This document shows, one piece after another, positions 1-9,691 of a stretch of DNA of 64,000 bases. Position 1 is the stretch's first letter; every line of letters starts with the position of its first letter. Position numbers and translations under genes: made by a program. The notes under the pieces are model-generated. The model had not been told where the DNA came from and searched no databases. It worked only from the letters and a program-made list of their open reading frames with translations. This stretch comes from an uncultured Clostridium sp. (GTDB lineage: Bacteria > Bacillota > Clostridia > Clostridiales > Clostridiaceae), in the NCBI RefSeq assembly GCF_947072515.1, contig NZ_CAMTIG010000001.1, forward strand, positions 1 to 64,000, given 5' to 3'.

Positions 1-406
1 CTGGTTTTTCTTTATTTAAATATAGAAAAATTTCATCTCCAATAACTTGACCTTCTCGATCAAAATCTGTTGCTGAGATTATCCCATCTACATCTTCTCT
101 TTCAATAAGTGTTTTTATTAAATTAAGTTGTTTTTTAGCGCCTTTATCTTCTACTCCTCTATTTACATTATCTGATTTGATTTTATATTTAAAGTCCTCA
201 GGTATAAATGGAAATTTCTCCATTCTCCACCCTCGCATATTTTCATCATAATCTTTTGCATCATAAAGTTGCAAAAGATGACCAAATGCCCAAGTAATTA
301 TGTAATCTTCCCCTTCAAAATATCCATCTTTTCTTCCCTTTATTTTATATGCATCTGCAATATTCTTAGCTACTGATGGTTTTTCTGCTATTATAACTTT
401 TTTCAA
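1..406 (-). CDS. topB: DNA topoisomerase III, N-terminal part (truncated by window edge)
   Basis: Reverse-strand translation from a TTG start at 406: LKKVIIAEKPSVAKNIADAYKIKGRKDGYFEGEDYIITWAFGHLLQLYDAKDYDENMRGWRMEKFPFIPEDF...ISATDFDREGQVIGDEIF; TOPRIM motifs. AGGAGCTGATAA lies upstream. Absent from the ORF track. Confidence 0.9.
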   Translation of the reverse strand, partial: MKKVIIAEKPSVAKNIADAYKIKGRKDGYFEGEDYIITWAFGHLLQLYDAKDYDENMRGWRMEKFPFIPEDFKYKIKSDNVNRGVEDKGAKKQLNLIKTLIEREDVDGIISATDFDREGQVIGDEIFLYLNKEKP

Positions 407-453
407 ATTATCAGCTCCTAATTATTTTTCATTAACATACTTCTATGCAAAAT

Positions 454-487
454 TTAAGAAAACCCTCTACTTAAGAGGGTCTTCTTA
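454..487 (-). terminator. Rho-independent terminator-like hairpin after tspO
   Basis: Inverted repeat ttaagaaaaccctct / agagggtcttcttaa. Confidence 0.6.
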
Positions 488-526
488 AAATTATACTATT
501 ATTCTTTTAAAATTCCAAATATATAA

Positions 527-1024
527 CTACATTTCATTCAAAAACCATACACCAAAATTTAAATATCCTGCGAATATAGTCCATAATAAATATGGCAATA
601 TCAAAAAAGCTGCCGTTTTATCAACTTTATAAAACTTTATAAAAGTTATTACTATAAATATAAACAATACGATTAGTTCTAAAAATGCCACTCCATATAA
701 CCTTAATCCAAAAAATAATATGGGCCAAAGAAAATTTAATATAAGTTGAATTCCATAAATAAAAATACTATTTGAACCTTTTTTAGTTATTTCTTCTTTC
801 ATATAAATTCGATATGATGCAATTCCCATTAAAAGATATAGTATTGGCCAAACAACTCCAAATACCCATCCTGGTGGTGATAATGGTGGTCTTTGAATAC
901 TAAGATATAATTCCTTTCCGGTTCCACTTAAAAAACTTACTAATGCTGATCCTGCAAAAGGTATAAGGATTGCAAGTATTAATGGTTTTATTTTAAATTT
1001 CTCATCCACTTTTAAAATATTCAT
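527..1024 (-). CDS. tspO: TspO/MBR family (tryptophan-rich sensory) membrane protein
   Basis: PPLSPPGWVFGVVWPILYLLMGIASYRIY and LNFLWPILFFGLRLYGVAFLELI are typical of TspO. Confidence 0.9.
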   Translation of the reverse strand: MNILKVDEKFKIKPLILAILIPFAGSALVSFLSGTGKELYLSIQRPPLSPPGWVFGVVWPILYLLMGIASYRIYMKEEITKKGSNSIFIYGIQLILNFLWPILFFGLRLYGVAFLELIVLFIFIVITFIKFYKVDKTAAFLILPYLLWTIFAGYLNFGVWFLNEM

Positions 1025-1086
1025 TTTTACTCCTATATAAAATTACTTACATATTATTTTATACGTTTTTTCAAAAAAATATTCTT

Positions 1087-3012
1087 CTAATTTATATCTG
1101 CAAATTCAATTTTTACTTTCTCATCTAATCCATTGATATTATGATTTCGATTCTCTTCTATACTTAATACTTCATCTACTTTCAATAAAATTACAAATTC
1201 ATTTTTACTTTCATTTTCAGTACTTAGGTAAAACTCTCCTCCATGGGCTCTTATTATCTCTCTACATAAAAACAAACCTAATCCACTTCCCTCATTTTCT
1301 CTATTTAATTTATTACTCATACTACTAAATTTTTCAAATATATACTTTTCATCTGTTTTCCTTATTTTTTCTCCATTATTTGATACAACTATATATATTT
1401 TCTTTTTAAATCTAACTATCTCAATATCTATTTTCTCACATTCTTGCTTCCCATATTTTAAGCTATTTGATAAAAGATTTAAAATTACTCTCTCTATCAT
1501 ATCTCTATCTATATTTATAATTATCTCTTCATCCGTAGAATCAAATATAATCTCTAACCCTTTTTCTCTTATATACGGCACACTTGCAAAAACCGTCTCT
1601 TCAACAACCTCTACTATATTCCAATTTTTTTTATGCAAACTTACACACCCTTCTGTAAATTTATTTGCATCTATAAAATTATTTATTGTCCTTATAAGTC
1701 TTAAACAATTTTTTTTAATTTTTAAATTGTTCTCTTGTATACCTTCAAAATCATTATTATTTATCTTTATTTCATTTAATTCTAAGGCTGTAGTAATTAT
1801 ATTTATAGGTGTTCTTAATTCATGTGATATATTTGCATAAAATTTATTTTTCATAGTTTCATATTCTAAGAACCTTTTATACCGCCTTAGCGCTTTTTCA
1901 TATTCAATAATTTCATTTACTTCTTTAAAATATATAATTTTTATATTTTCACTTAATCTTACCTTATATATCTCTATATTTATTTTTTTCCCATATTTAT
2001 CTTTTATTAAAACTACTTCTCTTCCATTTATCTCAATATTATGTATTCTTTCTCTAAATCTAATTCCTTTAATATTCTCAATATTCTCTTCCTCTGTATA
2101 TAAAATTTCTTTTGCTCTTTTATTTAAGTACTTTAAATTTTCATCATAAATAAATATTCCATCTGAGAATCCATCAATTATTTTATAATAATATGTTTCT
2201 CCCCTTAATTTCATATTTTCTAATTCATTTATTACATTTCTTTTAGTTTTTATCTTATTATATATTTGCTTTTTCTCTTTTTTATTTGTCTTTACTTTTT
2301 CTTTTATATTATTTATTTCAAAAGCTATACACTTCTCACTTACGCCTTGGTAAACATTATAATAAGCTAGCATTTTTAATGTTACAGGTATTGTCATAAA
2401 TATTGTCATTCTTTGCAGAAATATTATTTTCAATAAGTTTCCCACAAGAATACAAAGCATATATGTATATATTTTATAATCCTTAATTCCTTTTCTTCTT
2501 AAAATCATTAAAACAATTAAAAAACTTATACTGCCTATTCCTAAAAATATAAATACTCCATATGACTTTTCTAGAAAAAAACTAGTATATAAAACAGTTA
2601 TTGTCACTGCTATTAAAATTTTTATAATTACTACTATATTTTTTATTTTTTGAGCTGCATATATTACTGCTAATAATAAACACGTATATTCGAAATTTTC
2701 TATTGAATAGTTAATTATCATCCTTATATTCATAGACGCACTTTCATCTACCATAGCATTCATCATAATTTTCAAGTATTCTAAAAGCCCTATTCCTAAA
2801 AAACTAATTCCTAAATATTTATAAAAACTTCCATTTTTTAGAAATATTGTTATAATAGCTAAAGATATTGCAATAGTTCCGCAATAAACTGAAATTAACT
2901 TAAAATATATTATAGTATTCCCATTTATATATCCTGTAATATAAAATAATGCTTGCAACCCAAATATAATTAATCCCACCATAAAAAATTTCTTTTTCAA
3001 TAAATTCTCCAC
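1087..3012 (-). CDS. Membrane sensor histidine kinase (TM region, PAS-like, HisKA, HATPase_c)
   Basis: H-box FYANISHELRTPINIITTALELNE; N-box NLLSNSLKYG; G-box GSGLGLFLCREI; no adjacent response regulator. Confidence 0.9.
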   Translation of the reverse strand: MENLLKKKFFMVGLIIFGLQALFYITGYINGNTIIYFKLISVYCGTIAISLAIITIFLKNGSFYKYLGISFLGIGLLEYLKIMMNAMVDESASMNIRMIINYSIENFEYTCLLLAVIYAAQKIKNIVVIIKILIAVTITVLYTSFFLEKSYGVFIFLGIGSISFLIVLMILRRKGIKDYKIYTYMLCILVGNLLKIIFLQRMTIFMTIPVTLKMLAYYNVYQGVSEKCIAFEINNIKEKVKTNKKEKKQIYNKIKTKRNVINELENMKLRGETYYYKIIDGFSDGIFIYDENLKYLNKRAKEILYTEEENIENIKGIRFRERIHNIEINGREVVLIKDKYGKKINIEIYKVRLSENIKIIYFKEVNEIIEYEKALRRYKRFLEYETMKNKFYANISHELRTPINIITTALELNEIKINNNDFEGIQENNLKIKKNCLRLIRTINNFIDANKFTEGCVSLHKKNWNIVEVVEETVFASVPYIREKGLEIIFDSTDEEIIINIDRDMIERVILNLLSNSLKYGKQECEKIDIEIVRFKKKIYIVVSNNGEKIRKTDEKYIFEKFSSMSNKLNRENEGSGLGLFLCREIIRAHGGEFYLSTENESKNEFVILLKVDEVLSIEENRNHNINGLDEKVKIEFADIN

Positions 3013-3013
3013 G

Positions 3014-4945
3014 TTATATCTCCCTAATAAACCTTATTATCACTTCTGTTCCTTCTCCGTAAATACTATTTACTATAATTCTTCCCTTTTGTGATTCAAC
3101 TAATTTTTTCACTACATACATTCCTATTCCAGAACTTTTTATAAGCCCCTTATCTTCTCTCATTACTTTAGAATATCTCTCAAATATATTGTTTAAGAAT
3201 TCCTTTTCCATTCCTATCCCTGTATCTTTGATAACTATGTCTACAAATTCCGCTTGAAGTTTTATATCTAAAAAAATCTCTCCATTTTTTTTATTGTATT
3301 TTATAGAATTCGATATTATATTTAAAATAATTCTTTCCATATATTCTTTATTAAAATTAACTATAATATCTTCTTCTTGAGTGTCAAAAATCATTAATAT
3401 ATTTTTATTTTTTGCATATTGAACTAAACTTGAAAATATATCCTCTACAAATATTACAATATTATCTTTTTCTAAGCTTCCCATCTCTAAAAAACCTGCC
3501 TCAATTTTACTTATATCAATAACATTATTTGCAAATCTTTTTAAATAAAAAGAATTTTGTTTAGATATATTTTTATGATTCTCTAATTCTTTTATATTTT
3601 TATTTTTTAAAAATATTTCCTGAACTTGTGCAGAAGAATACAATACATTTATAGGTGTTTTTAAATCATGGCTTATATTAGATAAAAACTTGCTTTTCAT
3701 CTCTTCTTGAGATTCTTTTTCTTTAATTATATTCTCTATATTTGTATACTCAATTTTATGAGTTAAATCTGTAATAATAATAATCTCCTCTTGTTCTTCT
3801 ATTCTTTTATCATCACATTCAATAGCTACTTTTTTATTATTTTTTATTATTTCTCCTATATAAGCTTTATTACTTATATTTTTAAACTCTTGATCATCTA
3901 CTATCTTTATAAATTCCAATAAATTTCTGTTTAACATATCTGAAATTTTTTCTTCCCCAAATATCTTCAAGCCAGGCTTATTTACATAAATTACATTTCC
4001 CTTTATAGAACTTATAATAACTATAGGCATTGGAATATTTCTGAAAAAATCTTTAAATATTCTTTCTGTATCATTTATTAAACTTCTTCTATATTCTATT
4101 TCATTATTTTTTTCCATTAAATCTATACTTAAATCTTCAATTTCATTTATACTCTTCATTAATTTTTTTTGTATATTTGCATAAGGTGAATTTAATACTT
4201 TCCCTATTGTATAAACTACTAACATAGTACATGATACAAATGTTATTACTATAGAAATATAATCTAAAAATATATTTTCTATATTTAAAATATTCATTCC
4301 TAGTAATATACTATTTCTAATAGTAAATGCTACTAAATAAAATTTTATATAATTCACATTTTTTTTATCCTTTTCGGTCCTTTGAATATCTTTTAAAATT
4401 TTCAAAGAATATATTATAAGTATGGCTAGTCCAAATCCATTGTATTCTTTGAATGATGTGCATATAGGTATAGAAATAATACCTATTATTGTAGCCATAA
4501 AAACTTTTGTTTTTGTATTTTTAAAGTTTTCCTTTCCATTCATTCTCTTAATCAATAAATCTAATGCTAATAAAATATATATTAATTTCAATATTGCAAA
4601 ATATTCTAGTTCTTTTCCAAAAGTATATTCACGTATTTCTGTTCCTTTAAATACGATTGAATATGAATTAAATAGACTTATTACAACAAATATTATTGAT
4701 GCTTCATAAAAGAATTCCTTGCTTTCATTATTCTCTTCTACCGTTGAACAAATTACTATTAATGCTACAAGTGAAATAATTAAATAATATATTTCTAACA
4801 AAATAACTATATCTATATTTAAAGTGCTTAATGTACAAATTACATTTATAACTATCAATAATAATATTCCAACTTTATAGAAGCTTTTTTTTCTACTATA
4901 TATTAAATCTGATATGTCTCCTCTTTTCCTCATAATTCCCTCCAC
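3014..4945 (-). CDS. Membrane sensor histidine kinase, paralogue of the downstream gene
   Basis: H-box FLSNISHDLKTPINVLYSSAQVQEIF; NIISNSIKYN; SSGIGMYVVKKLVE; TM-rich N-terminus. Confidence 0.9.
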   Translation of the reverse strand: MEGIMRKRGDISDLIYSRKKSFYKVGILLLIVINVICTLSTLNIDIVILLEIYYLIISLVALIVICSTVEENNESKEFFYEASIIFVVISLFNSYSIVFKGTEIREYTFGKELEYFAILKLIYILLALDLLIKRMNGKENFKNTKTKVFMATIIGIISIPICTSFKEYNGFGLAILIIYSLKILKDIQRTEKDKKNVNYIKFYLVAFTIRNSILLGMNILNIENIFLDYISIVITFVSCTMLVVYTIGKVLNSPYANIQKKLMKSINEIEDLSIDLMEKNNEIEYRRSLINDTERIFKDFFRNIPMPIVIISSIKGNVIYVNKPGLKIFGEEKISDMLNRNLLEFIKIVDDQEFKNISNKAYIGEIIKNNKKVAIECDDKRIEEQEEIIIITDLTHKIEYTNIENIIKEKESQEEMKSKFLSNISHDLKTPINVLYSSAQVQEIFLKNKNIKELENHKNISKQNSFYLKRFANNVIDISKIEAGFLEMGSLEKDNIVIFVEDIFSSLVQYAKNKNILMIFDTQEEDIIVNFNKEYMERIILNIISNSIKYNKKNGEIFLDIKLQAEFVDIVIKDTGIGMEKEFLNNIFERYSKVMREDKGLIKSSGIGMYVVKKLVESQKGRIIVNSIYGEGTEVIIRFIREI

Positions 4946-5040
4946 AATAATTTTACTTTATTTTACTTTATTTGTGAAGTTTACCTTCGTATTTTATTTA
5001 TTTTTTTTTAATATTTTATTCATTTTATATTTTTTGCATA

Positions 5041-5067
5041 TAAAAAAGGAACTATAAACTAGCTCCT
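5041..5067 (-). terminator. Terminator-like hairpin after yhgE
   Basis: Minus-strand AAGGAGCTA-GTTTA-TAGTTCCTT followed by T-run. Confidence 0.55.
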
Positions 5068-5084
5068 TTTCCTTCACTCTAATA

Positions 5085-7235
5085 TTAATGACCTACTATT
5101 TCACTTTCATCTAGCTTTTTAATAAATCCTGCACTTGCTTTATTTAATGGTTTTTTAACTAGAACACCTACTATAAGGAATCCAATTCCTACAAATATTA
5201 AGTTTCTAATATCAGTTATAAATAAATCATTTACTCCTCCTGCAACTAAATATCGCATTCCATCTATTGCATATTTAAAAGGTAACATTGGATTTATTGC
5301 TTTAAAGAATCCTGACATAACTTCAACTGGGAATGTTCCGCCAGAAGCTGCCACTTGTAATACTAAAAATATTATACATACCGCCTTTCCGATATTACCT
5401 AGCGCTGAGACAGTACTATATATTATAGATATAAATATTATACTTATAAACATTCCCAATAAAACAAATCCTACTTTATTTAGAACATAAGTTTTTAATA
5501 TAAATATATCTCCCATTGTAACTACAAAACCTTGAAGAATCCCTATACTTAAGAAAGTTAAATATTTTCCAAAGAATACTTGATAAGGTTTTATATTTTC
5601 TTTTTCCATATCTATTCCTCTAGTAGAAACCGTTAAAATAGATACTAATATAAGTCCACCAACCCATAATGCTAATGTTGTATAGAAAGGTGACATTGCA
5701 GATCCATAGTTTGGTACTTGGTATAATCTATTTTCATGGATAGTTACAGGATTTCCCAAGAAATCACTTTCCCCTTGCCAATCATTTGTTAAAAGATCTA
5801 ATATCTTATCTACATTATCTCCATTATCAATTTGTTTTATTTTCCCTACTAAATTTGCTAATGTTTTTTGTATCTCTGGATAATTATCTTTTAAAGTTTT
5901 AAGCTTTTCATTAGAGATTGTAGCTCCCTTTTTAAAGACCCCTAATCCTTCTTTTATTTTTGGCAATGCATCTTTAGTCTTTTGAAGAGTTTCTTCTCCA
6001 TTATTTGCAAAAGTTATAAGTGAATCTATACTTTTATTAATTCCAGGCATTATTTGTGAATCATAATTATTTAATATCTCTCCTAATGCACCTGATATAT
6101 TTTGTAGTTTAGTTTTCAATGCCTGTATATCTTCTGCACTTATTTTTCCATTTCCATTTAATATATCTATATTTTTATTTATAGCAGAAACAGCTATATT
6201 TATTTTTTCATTTACATTATTAAATTTACCTATTACATTATCTAAGTTTCCATCTTTATTTATAGCACTTAACATTTTTATTATAGAATTATTTATTCCT
6301 TGTGCTGCTTGCAATTTATCTTTTATTTTAGTTAAGCTCTCTATAGTAGCCTCTTTATCTAAATTATCATTTATTGAATCCATAATGCTTAATGTGCTAT
6401 CTATAAGCTTCTTGCTTAATGCTAAGTCATCTTTTATCATTGGTGCAACTTTATTTATTGCATCCTTAGAGCTATTTAAAAATTGCTCTCCTGAATTTAA
6501 TATACTATCTGCACTATTGATTGTTTTTTCAAAACTTGGAACTATAGCATTAATTTTATCGACCATTTCATTTATAGTTATTGTTCCATTATAAGCTTCA
6601 TTTATTAAGTTTCCTATTTTATCTGAATTATTATTTAAATCATATAAAACATTTACCCCTTCTTTTATCTTAGGTCTTTCATTTTCATATTCAATTCCTA
6701 TTTGATTAAATATCTTAAATATTATTCCATTAACTGTTTTTACAAGATTACTATCTACATTTTGTTTTAATGTTTCTACTCCCTTATCTGTTATTTTAGG
6801 AGCTATTGCATTTGCACCTTCATTAACTGTATAAATAAGTTCTGGCTTTTGTATATTTTTAGTCGTTAATGAAATTGCATCTTTTGAAAAATTATCTGGA
6901 ATAACAATACTTGCAAATACTTCTCCTCTTTCGACTTTAACTTTAGCTTCATTTGCATTTACAAATTGCCATCCTAATGAATCATTTTTCTTTAACTCAT
7001 CTACTAATTCATTTCCTACATTTATCTCTTTATTATTATATTCTGCACCTTTATCTTCATTAACTATTGCAATCTTTATCCCCTTTGTATTTCCATATGG
7101 ATCCCACGAAGATTTTATATTAAACCATGCATATAACGATGGTAGAATTATTAACCCAATTACCACAACTAATGCTACCCAATTGGTACATACTTTCACT
7201 ATATCCTTTTTAAATATTTTAAGAATATTTTTCAT
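5085..7235 (-). CDS. yhgE: YhgE/Pip family membrane protein
   Basis: N-terminal WVALVVVIGLIILPSLYAWFNIKSSWDPYGNTKGIKIAIVNEDKGA plus C-terminal ABC-2-like membrane segment; long coiled central domain. Confidence 0.88.
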   Translation of the reverse strand: MKNILKIFKKDIVKVCTNWVALVVVIGLIILPSLYAWFNIKSSWDPYGNTKGIKIAIVNEDKGAEYNNKEINVGNELVDELKKNDSLGWQFVNANEAKVKVERGEVFASIVIPDNFSKDAISLTTKNIQKPELIYTVNEGANAIAPKITDKGVETLKQNVDSNLVKTVNGIIFKIFNQIGIEYENERPKIKEGVNVLYDLNNNSDKIGNLINEAYNGTITINEMVDKINAIVPSFEKTINSADSILNSGEQFLNSSKDAINKVAPMIKDDLALSKKLIDSTLSIMDSINDNLDKEATIESLTKIKDKLQAAQGINNSIIKMLSAINKDGNLDNVIGKFNNVNEKINIAVSAINKNIDILNGNGKISAEDIQALKTKLQNISGALGEILNNYDSQIMPGINKSIDSLITFANNGEETLQKTKDALPKIKEGLGVFKKGATISNEKLKTLKDNYPEIQKTLANLVGKIKQIDNGDNVDKILDLLTNDWQGESDFLGNPVTIHENRLYQVPNYGSAMSPFYTTLALWVGGLILVSILTVSTRGIDMEKENIKPYQVFFGKYLTFLSIGILQGFVVTMGDIFILKTYVLNKVGFVLLGMFISIIFISIIYSTVSALGNIGKAVCIIFLVLQVAASGGTFPVEVMSGFFKAINPMLPFKYAIDGMRYLVAGGVNDLFITDIRNLIFVGIGFLIVGVLVKKPLNKASAGFIKKLDESEIVGH

Positions 7236-7280
7236 CTATTTTTATGCCTCCCTTATCTTTTTCAAATTTATTATAGCATA

Positions 7281-7301
7281 AAAATGACTTAAAGTCATTT
7301 T
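7281..7301 (-). promoter_or_regulatory. Perfect palindrome overlapping the predicted -35 of yhgE (candidate operator)
   Basis: AAAATGACTT A AAGTCATTTT; on the minus strand it is followed by TATGCTATAATAAA (-10). Confidence 0.55.
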
Positions 7302-7318
7302 ATTTTTGAATAAATTTT

Positions 7319-7360
7319 AAGCTATATTAAATATCTGTAAATGGATATTTAATATAGCTT
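7319..7360 (-). terminator. Terminator-like long hairpin
   Basis: 17-bp arms AAGCTATATTAAATATC / GATATTTAATATAGCTT. Confidence 0.65.
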
Positions 7361-7363
7361 TAG

Positions 7364-8497
7364 TTATTTTACATCTCTATATGCAAGTAATGCATTCAAA
7401 TTATCAAAAGAATATACTTCTAATGTTTTTTTATCTCCATAGCCTCCATATAGGACACTATCCTTATCTACAACTTGATAAGCATTTAATTTTCTAAGTG
7501 CCATTTTATAAAGCTCTTCATTATTTTCAATTTCAGCTATTTGAAGTAAGTTTGCATAAATTGTTGTTGATTGAATATCCGTTGCCGGTGCCCCAGTTTC
7601 TGCATTATATAAACTATATATTGCTCCATCATCCTTAAACTTTTGAACAATCCAATCTACACTTTTACTAATATTATCTCCTACTTCTGCCTTATTCAAT
7701 AAAATTATAGTATTTAGATTCATTTCCACATTTTCATTATTATCATATTTTCTAGTTTTAATATTATAATCTTTTCTATATAATGGAACTTTATCACTTA
7801 TAAATCCACCATTTAAGATTTTTTCTGATTCTGTATAGATACTCTTCCACTTAAAATCTATATTTGTTAAGTATTTAAGTGCACTTAAATCAATATAGCA
7901 TAGTGTTACCATATCACTATTAGTCTTTCCATCATTAAAATCAACTAATAAATTTTCTTCTCTTAAATTTTTATAAAGTGAATTTGCAATAGTTATAGCA
8001 TAATATCTATATTTAATACTATTCCATTTTTCTCCACCTATAATTAAAGCTTTTATAATCCTAAGTTCATCAATTGTAGCTGTAACTTGTGATTTTTTAT
8101 CTCCATCAATTCTCCAACTGATTAATCCATTATCTAATAGCATATTATTTTTTATATATTCAAATGTTTTTTCAAATCCAGCCTCATCATTTCTTTCAAT
8201 ATAATACAAAAGCATAAGCCCTTCTGATTCTGATAATACAGAATCCCCTTTTGTAATATCACCTTCATTTTGTTCATTCAAATAATTTGTTTTTATCCCA
8301 CCATTTTGTGTAATCATATTGTTCTCTATAAAATTATATAGAATTTCCTCTCGACTAGTTGGTGGTCCACTTCCCCATGTTTCAACGATTTTTACCGGTA
8401 TAAAATATGGTAATAACATTTTTGTTCCAACAAGGCCAATTAAAATAGCTGCTAGTATTACTCCTACACCTATTTTTAATCCCTTTTTTTTACCCAT
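7364..8497 (-). CDS. Membrane-anchored glycosyl hydrolase family 8-like protein
   Basis: Single N-terminal TM segment; helical-toroid repeat style; SESEGLMLLYYIERND resembles the GH8 SEGQxYGMLLA region. Confidence 0.5.
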   Translation of the reverse strand: MGKKKGLKIGVGVILAAILIGLVGTKMLLPYFIPVKIVETWGSGPPTSREEILYNFIENNMITQNGGIKTNYLNEQNEGDITKGDSVLSESEGLMLLYYIERNDEAGFEKTFEYIKNNMLLDNGLISWRIDGDKKSQVTATIDELRIIKALIIGGEKWNSIKYRYYAITIANSLYKNLREENLLVDFNDGKTNSDMVTLCYIDLSALKYLTNIDFKWKSIYTESEKILNGGFISDKVPLYRKDYNIKTRKYDNNENVEMNLNTIILLNKAEVGDNISKSVDWIVQKFKDDGAIYSLYNAETGAPATDIQSTTIYANLLQIAEIENNEELYKMALRKLNAYQVVDKDSVLYGGYGDKKTLEVYSFDNLNALLAYRDVK

Positions 8498-8513
8498 TTA
8501 AGCCTCCCCCAAG

Positions 8514-9068
8514 TTACCTATATAAAATATTATAAATTTTTTCATATAAATTTATTTTATCTAAGTAGTTTTTAGTTTCCTTAAAAGGAATTGTGTGAAT
8601 ATTTTTTCCATCTTTAGAATACTCACTATTCTTAAGCCATTTATTCACATTCCCTCTTCCTGCATTATATGCTGAAATTATTAAATCTCTATTTCCGTTA
8701 AACTCTTTTGATAAATTATTCAAATACCAGCATCCCATTTGTATATTGGTATTTATGTCATACAAGTCATCCACATTAAAATTTTTATTCCCCATTTGTT
8801 CTGCTATCCATATTCCTGTAGATGGTGTTATTTGCATCAATCCTATTGCATCCCTATTAGACTTTGCTTTAGGATTAAATTTACTCTCCGCTTTCATAAG
8901 AGAAAGTACAAATAGTGGGTCTAATTTATATTCCTTACTATAAGTATTTACTGCTTCACTGTACTTATAGGGAAACATATAATTTTTCAAAATCCATCTT
9001 CCACTAACTAGCAAAGCAATTATTACTATAATAATTGCTATTAATATTTTTTTAAACTTCATCCCCAT
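8514..9068 (-). CDS. Lytic transglycosylase (SLT domain)
   Basis: LFVLSLMKAESKFNPKAKSNRDAIGLMQITPSTGIWIAEQMG...GCWYLNNLSKEFNGNRDLIISAYNAGRGNVNKWL. Confidence 0.92.
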   Translation of the reverse strand: MGMKFKKILIAIIIVIIALLVSGRWILKNYMFPYKYSEAVNTYSKEYKLDPLFVLSLMKAESKFNPKAKSNRDAIGLMQITPSTGIWIAEQMGNKNFNVDDLYDINTNIQMGCWYLNNLSKEFNGNRDLIISAYNAGRGNVNKWLKNSEYSKDGKNIHTIPFKETKNYLDKINLYEKIYNILYR

Positions 9069-9077
9069 ACCTCAGTT

Positions 9078-9677
9078 TTATAAATTATCTTTTAAAAATA
9101 TAACTATATCTTCTACTTGCTTTTGTGTTTTCATTAGTTCTGCATTATTATCAATTATTATATCTGATACTTCTTTTTTCTTCTCTAAAGACATTTGTGA
9201 ATTTATTCTATTTAGCGCATCATTATTCCCAAGCCTATCTCTAGCTTTAACTCTAGCTATCTGCGTTTGCACATTTGCACTTACTAAAATAATATAATCC
9301 ATTTCCTCATAAAGCCCTGTTTCTATAAGAGTTGGTGCATCTATTATTATTATCTTTTCTCCACTATTTTTAAATTCTCCAATTTCTTTATATATCTCAT
9401 CTTTTATATATGGCATTACGATACTTTCATATTTTATTCTTTGTTTAGGAAACTTAAAAATATGATTTCCAAATTCTTTACGTCTAAAATCGCCTCTCCA
9501 GTCAAAGAATCCTTCTCCAAATTCACTTCTTACTTTATTTAAAATTTCTGGATACTCATCTAAAACCTTTCTTGCAATAGTATCTGCATCTACTATTTTT
9601 ATACCATTCTCTCTAAAAAACCCTGAAACAGTTGATTTTCCTGTTCCTATACCACCTGTAAGCCCTACCTTAAGCAA
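9078..9677 (-). CDS. coaE: Dephospho-CoA kinase
   Basis: MLKVGLTGGIGTGKSTVSGFFRENGIKIVDADTIAR. Confidence 0.96.
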   Translation of the reverse strand: MLKVGLTGGIGTGKSTVSGFFRENGIKIVDADTIARKVLDEYPEILNKVRSEFGEGFFDWRGDFRRKEFGNHIFKFPKQRIKYESIVMPYIKDEIYKEIGEFKNSGEKIIIIDAPTLIETGLYEEMDYIILVSANVQTQIARVKARDRLGNNDALNRINSQMSLEKKKEVSDIIIDNNAELMKTQKQVEDIVIFLKDNL

Positions 9678-9691
9678 TCAAATCCACCTCT

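Noticed and set aside
4422-4709. Plus-strand ORF inside the second histidine kinase
   Set aside because: Antisense to a strongly supported CDS; low-complexity translation; no RBS. The same applies to track ORFs at 6385, 8319, 8746, 13849(-), 15527, 15803, 16658, 19712, 21804, 25274, 25951, 26430, 27291, 30016, 33254, 36173(-), 38255, 41801, 41940, 44711(-), 44733, 45872, 47035, 48471, 48996, 59860 and 63110.
4951-4970. ttttacttta x2 tandem repeat upstream of the kinase operon
   Set aside because: Only two 10-bp units of AT-rich sequence near the RBS; likely compositional.
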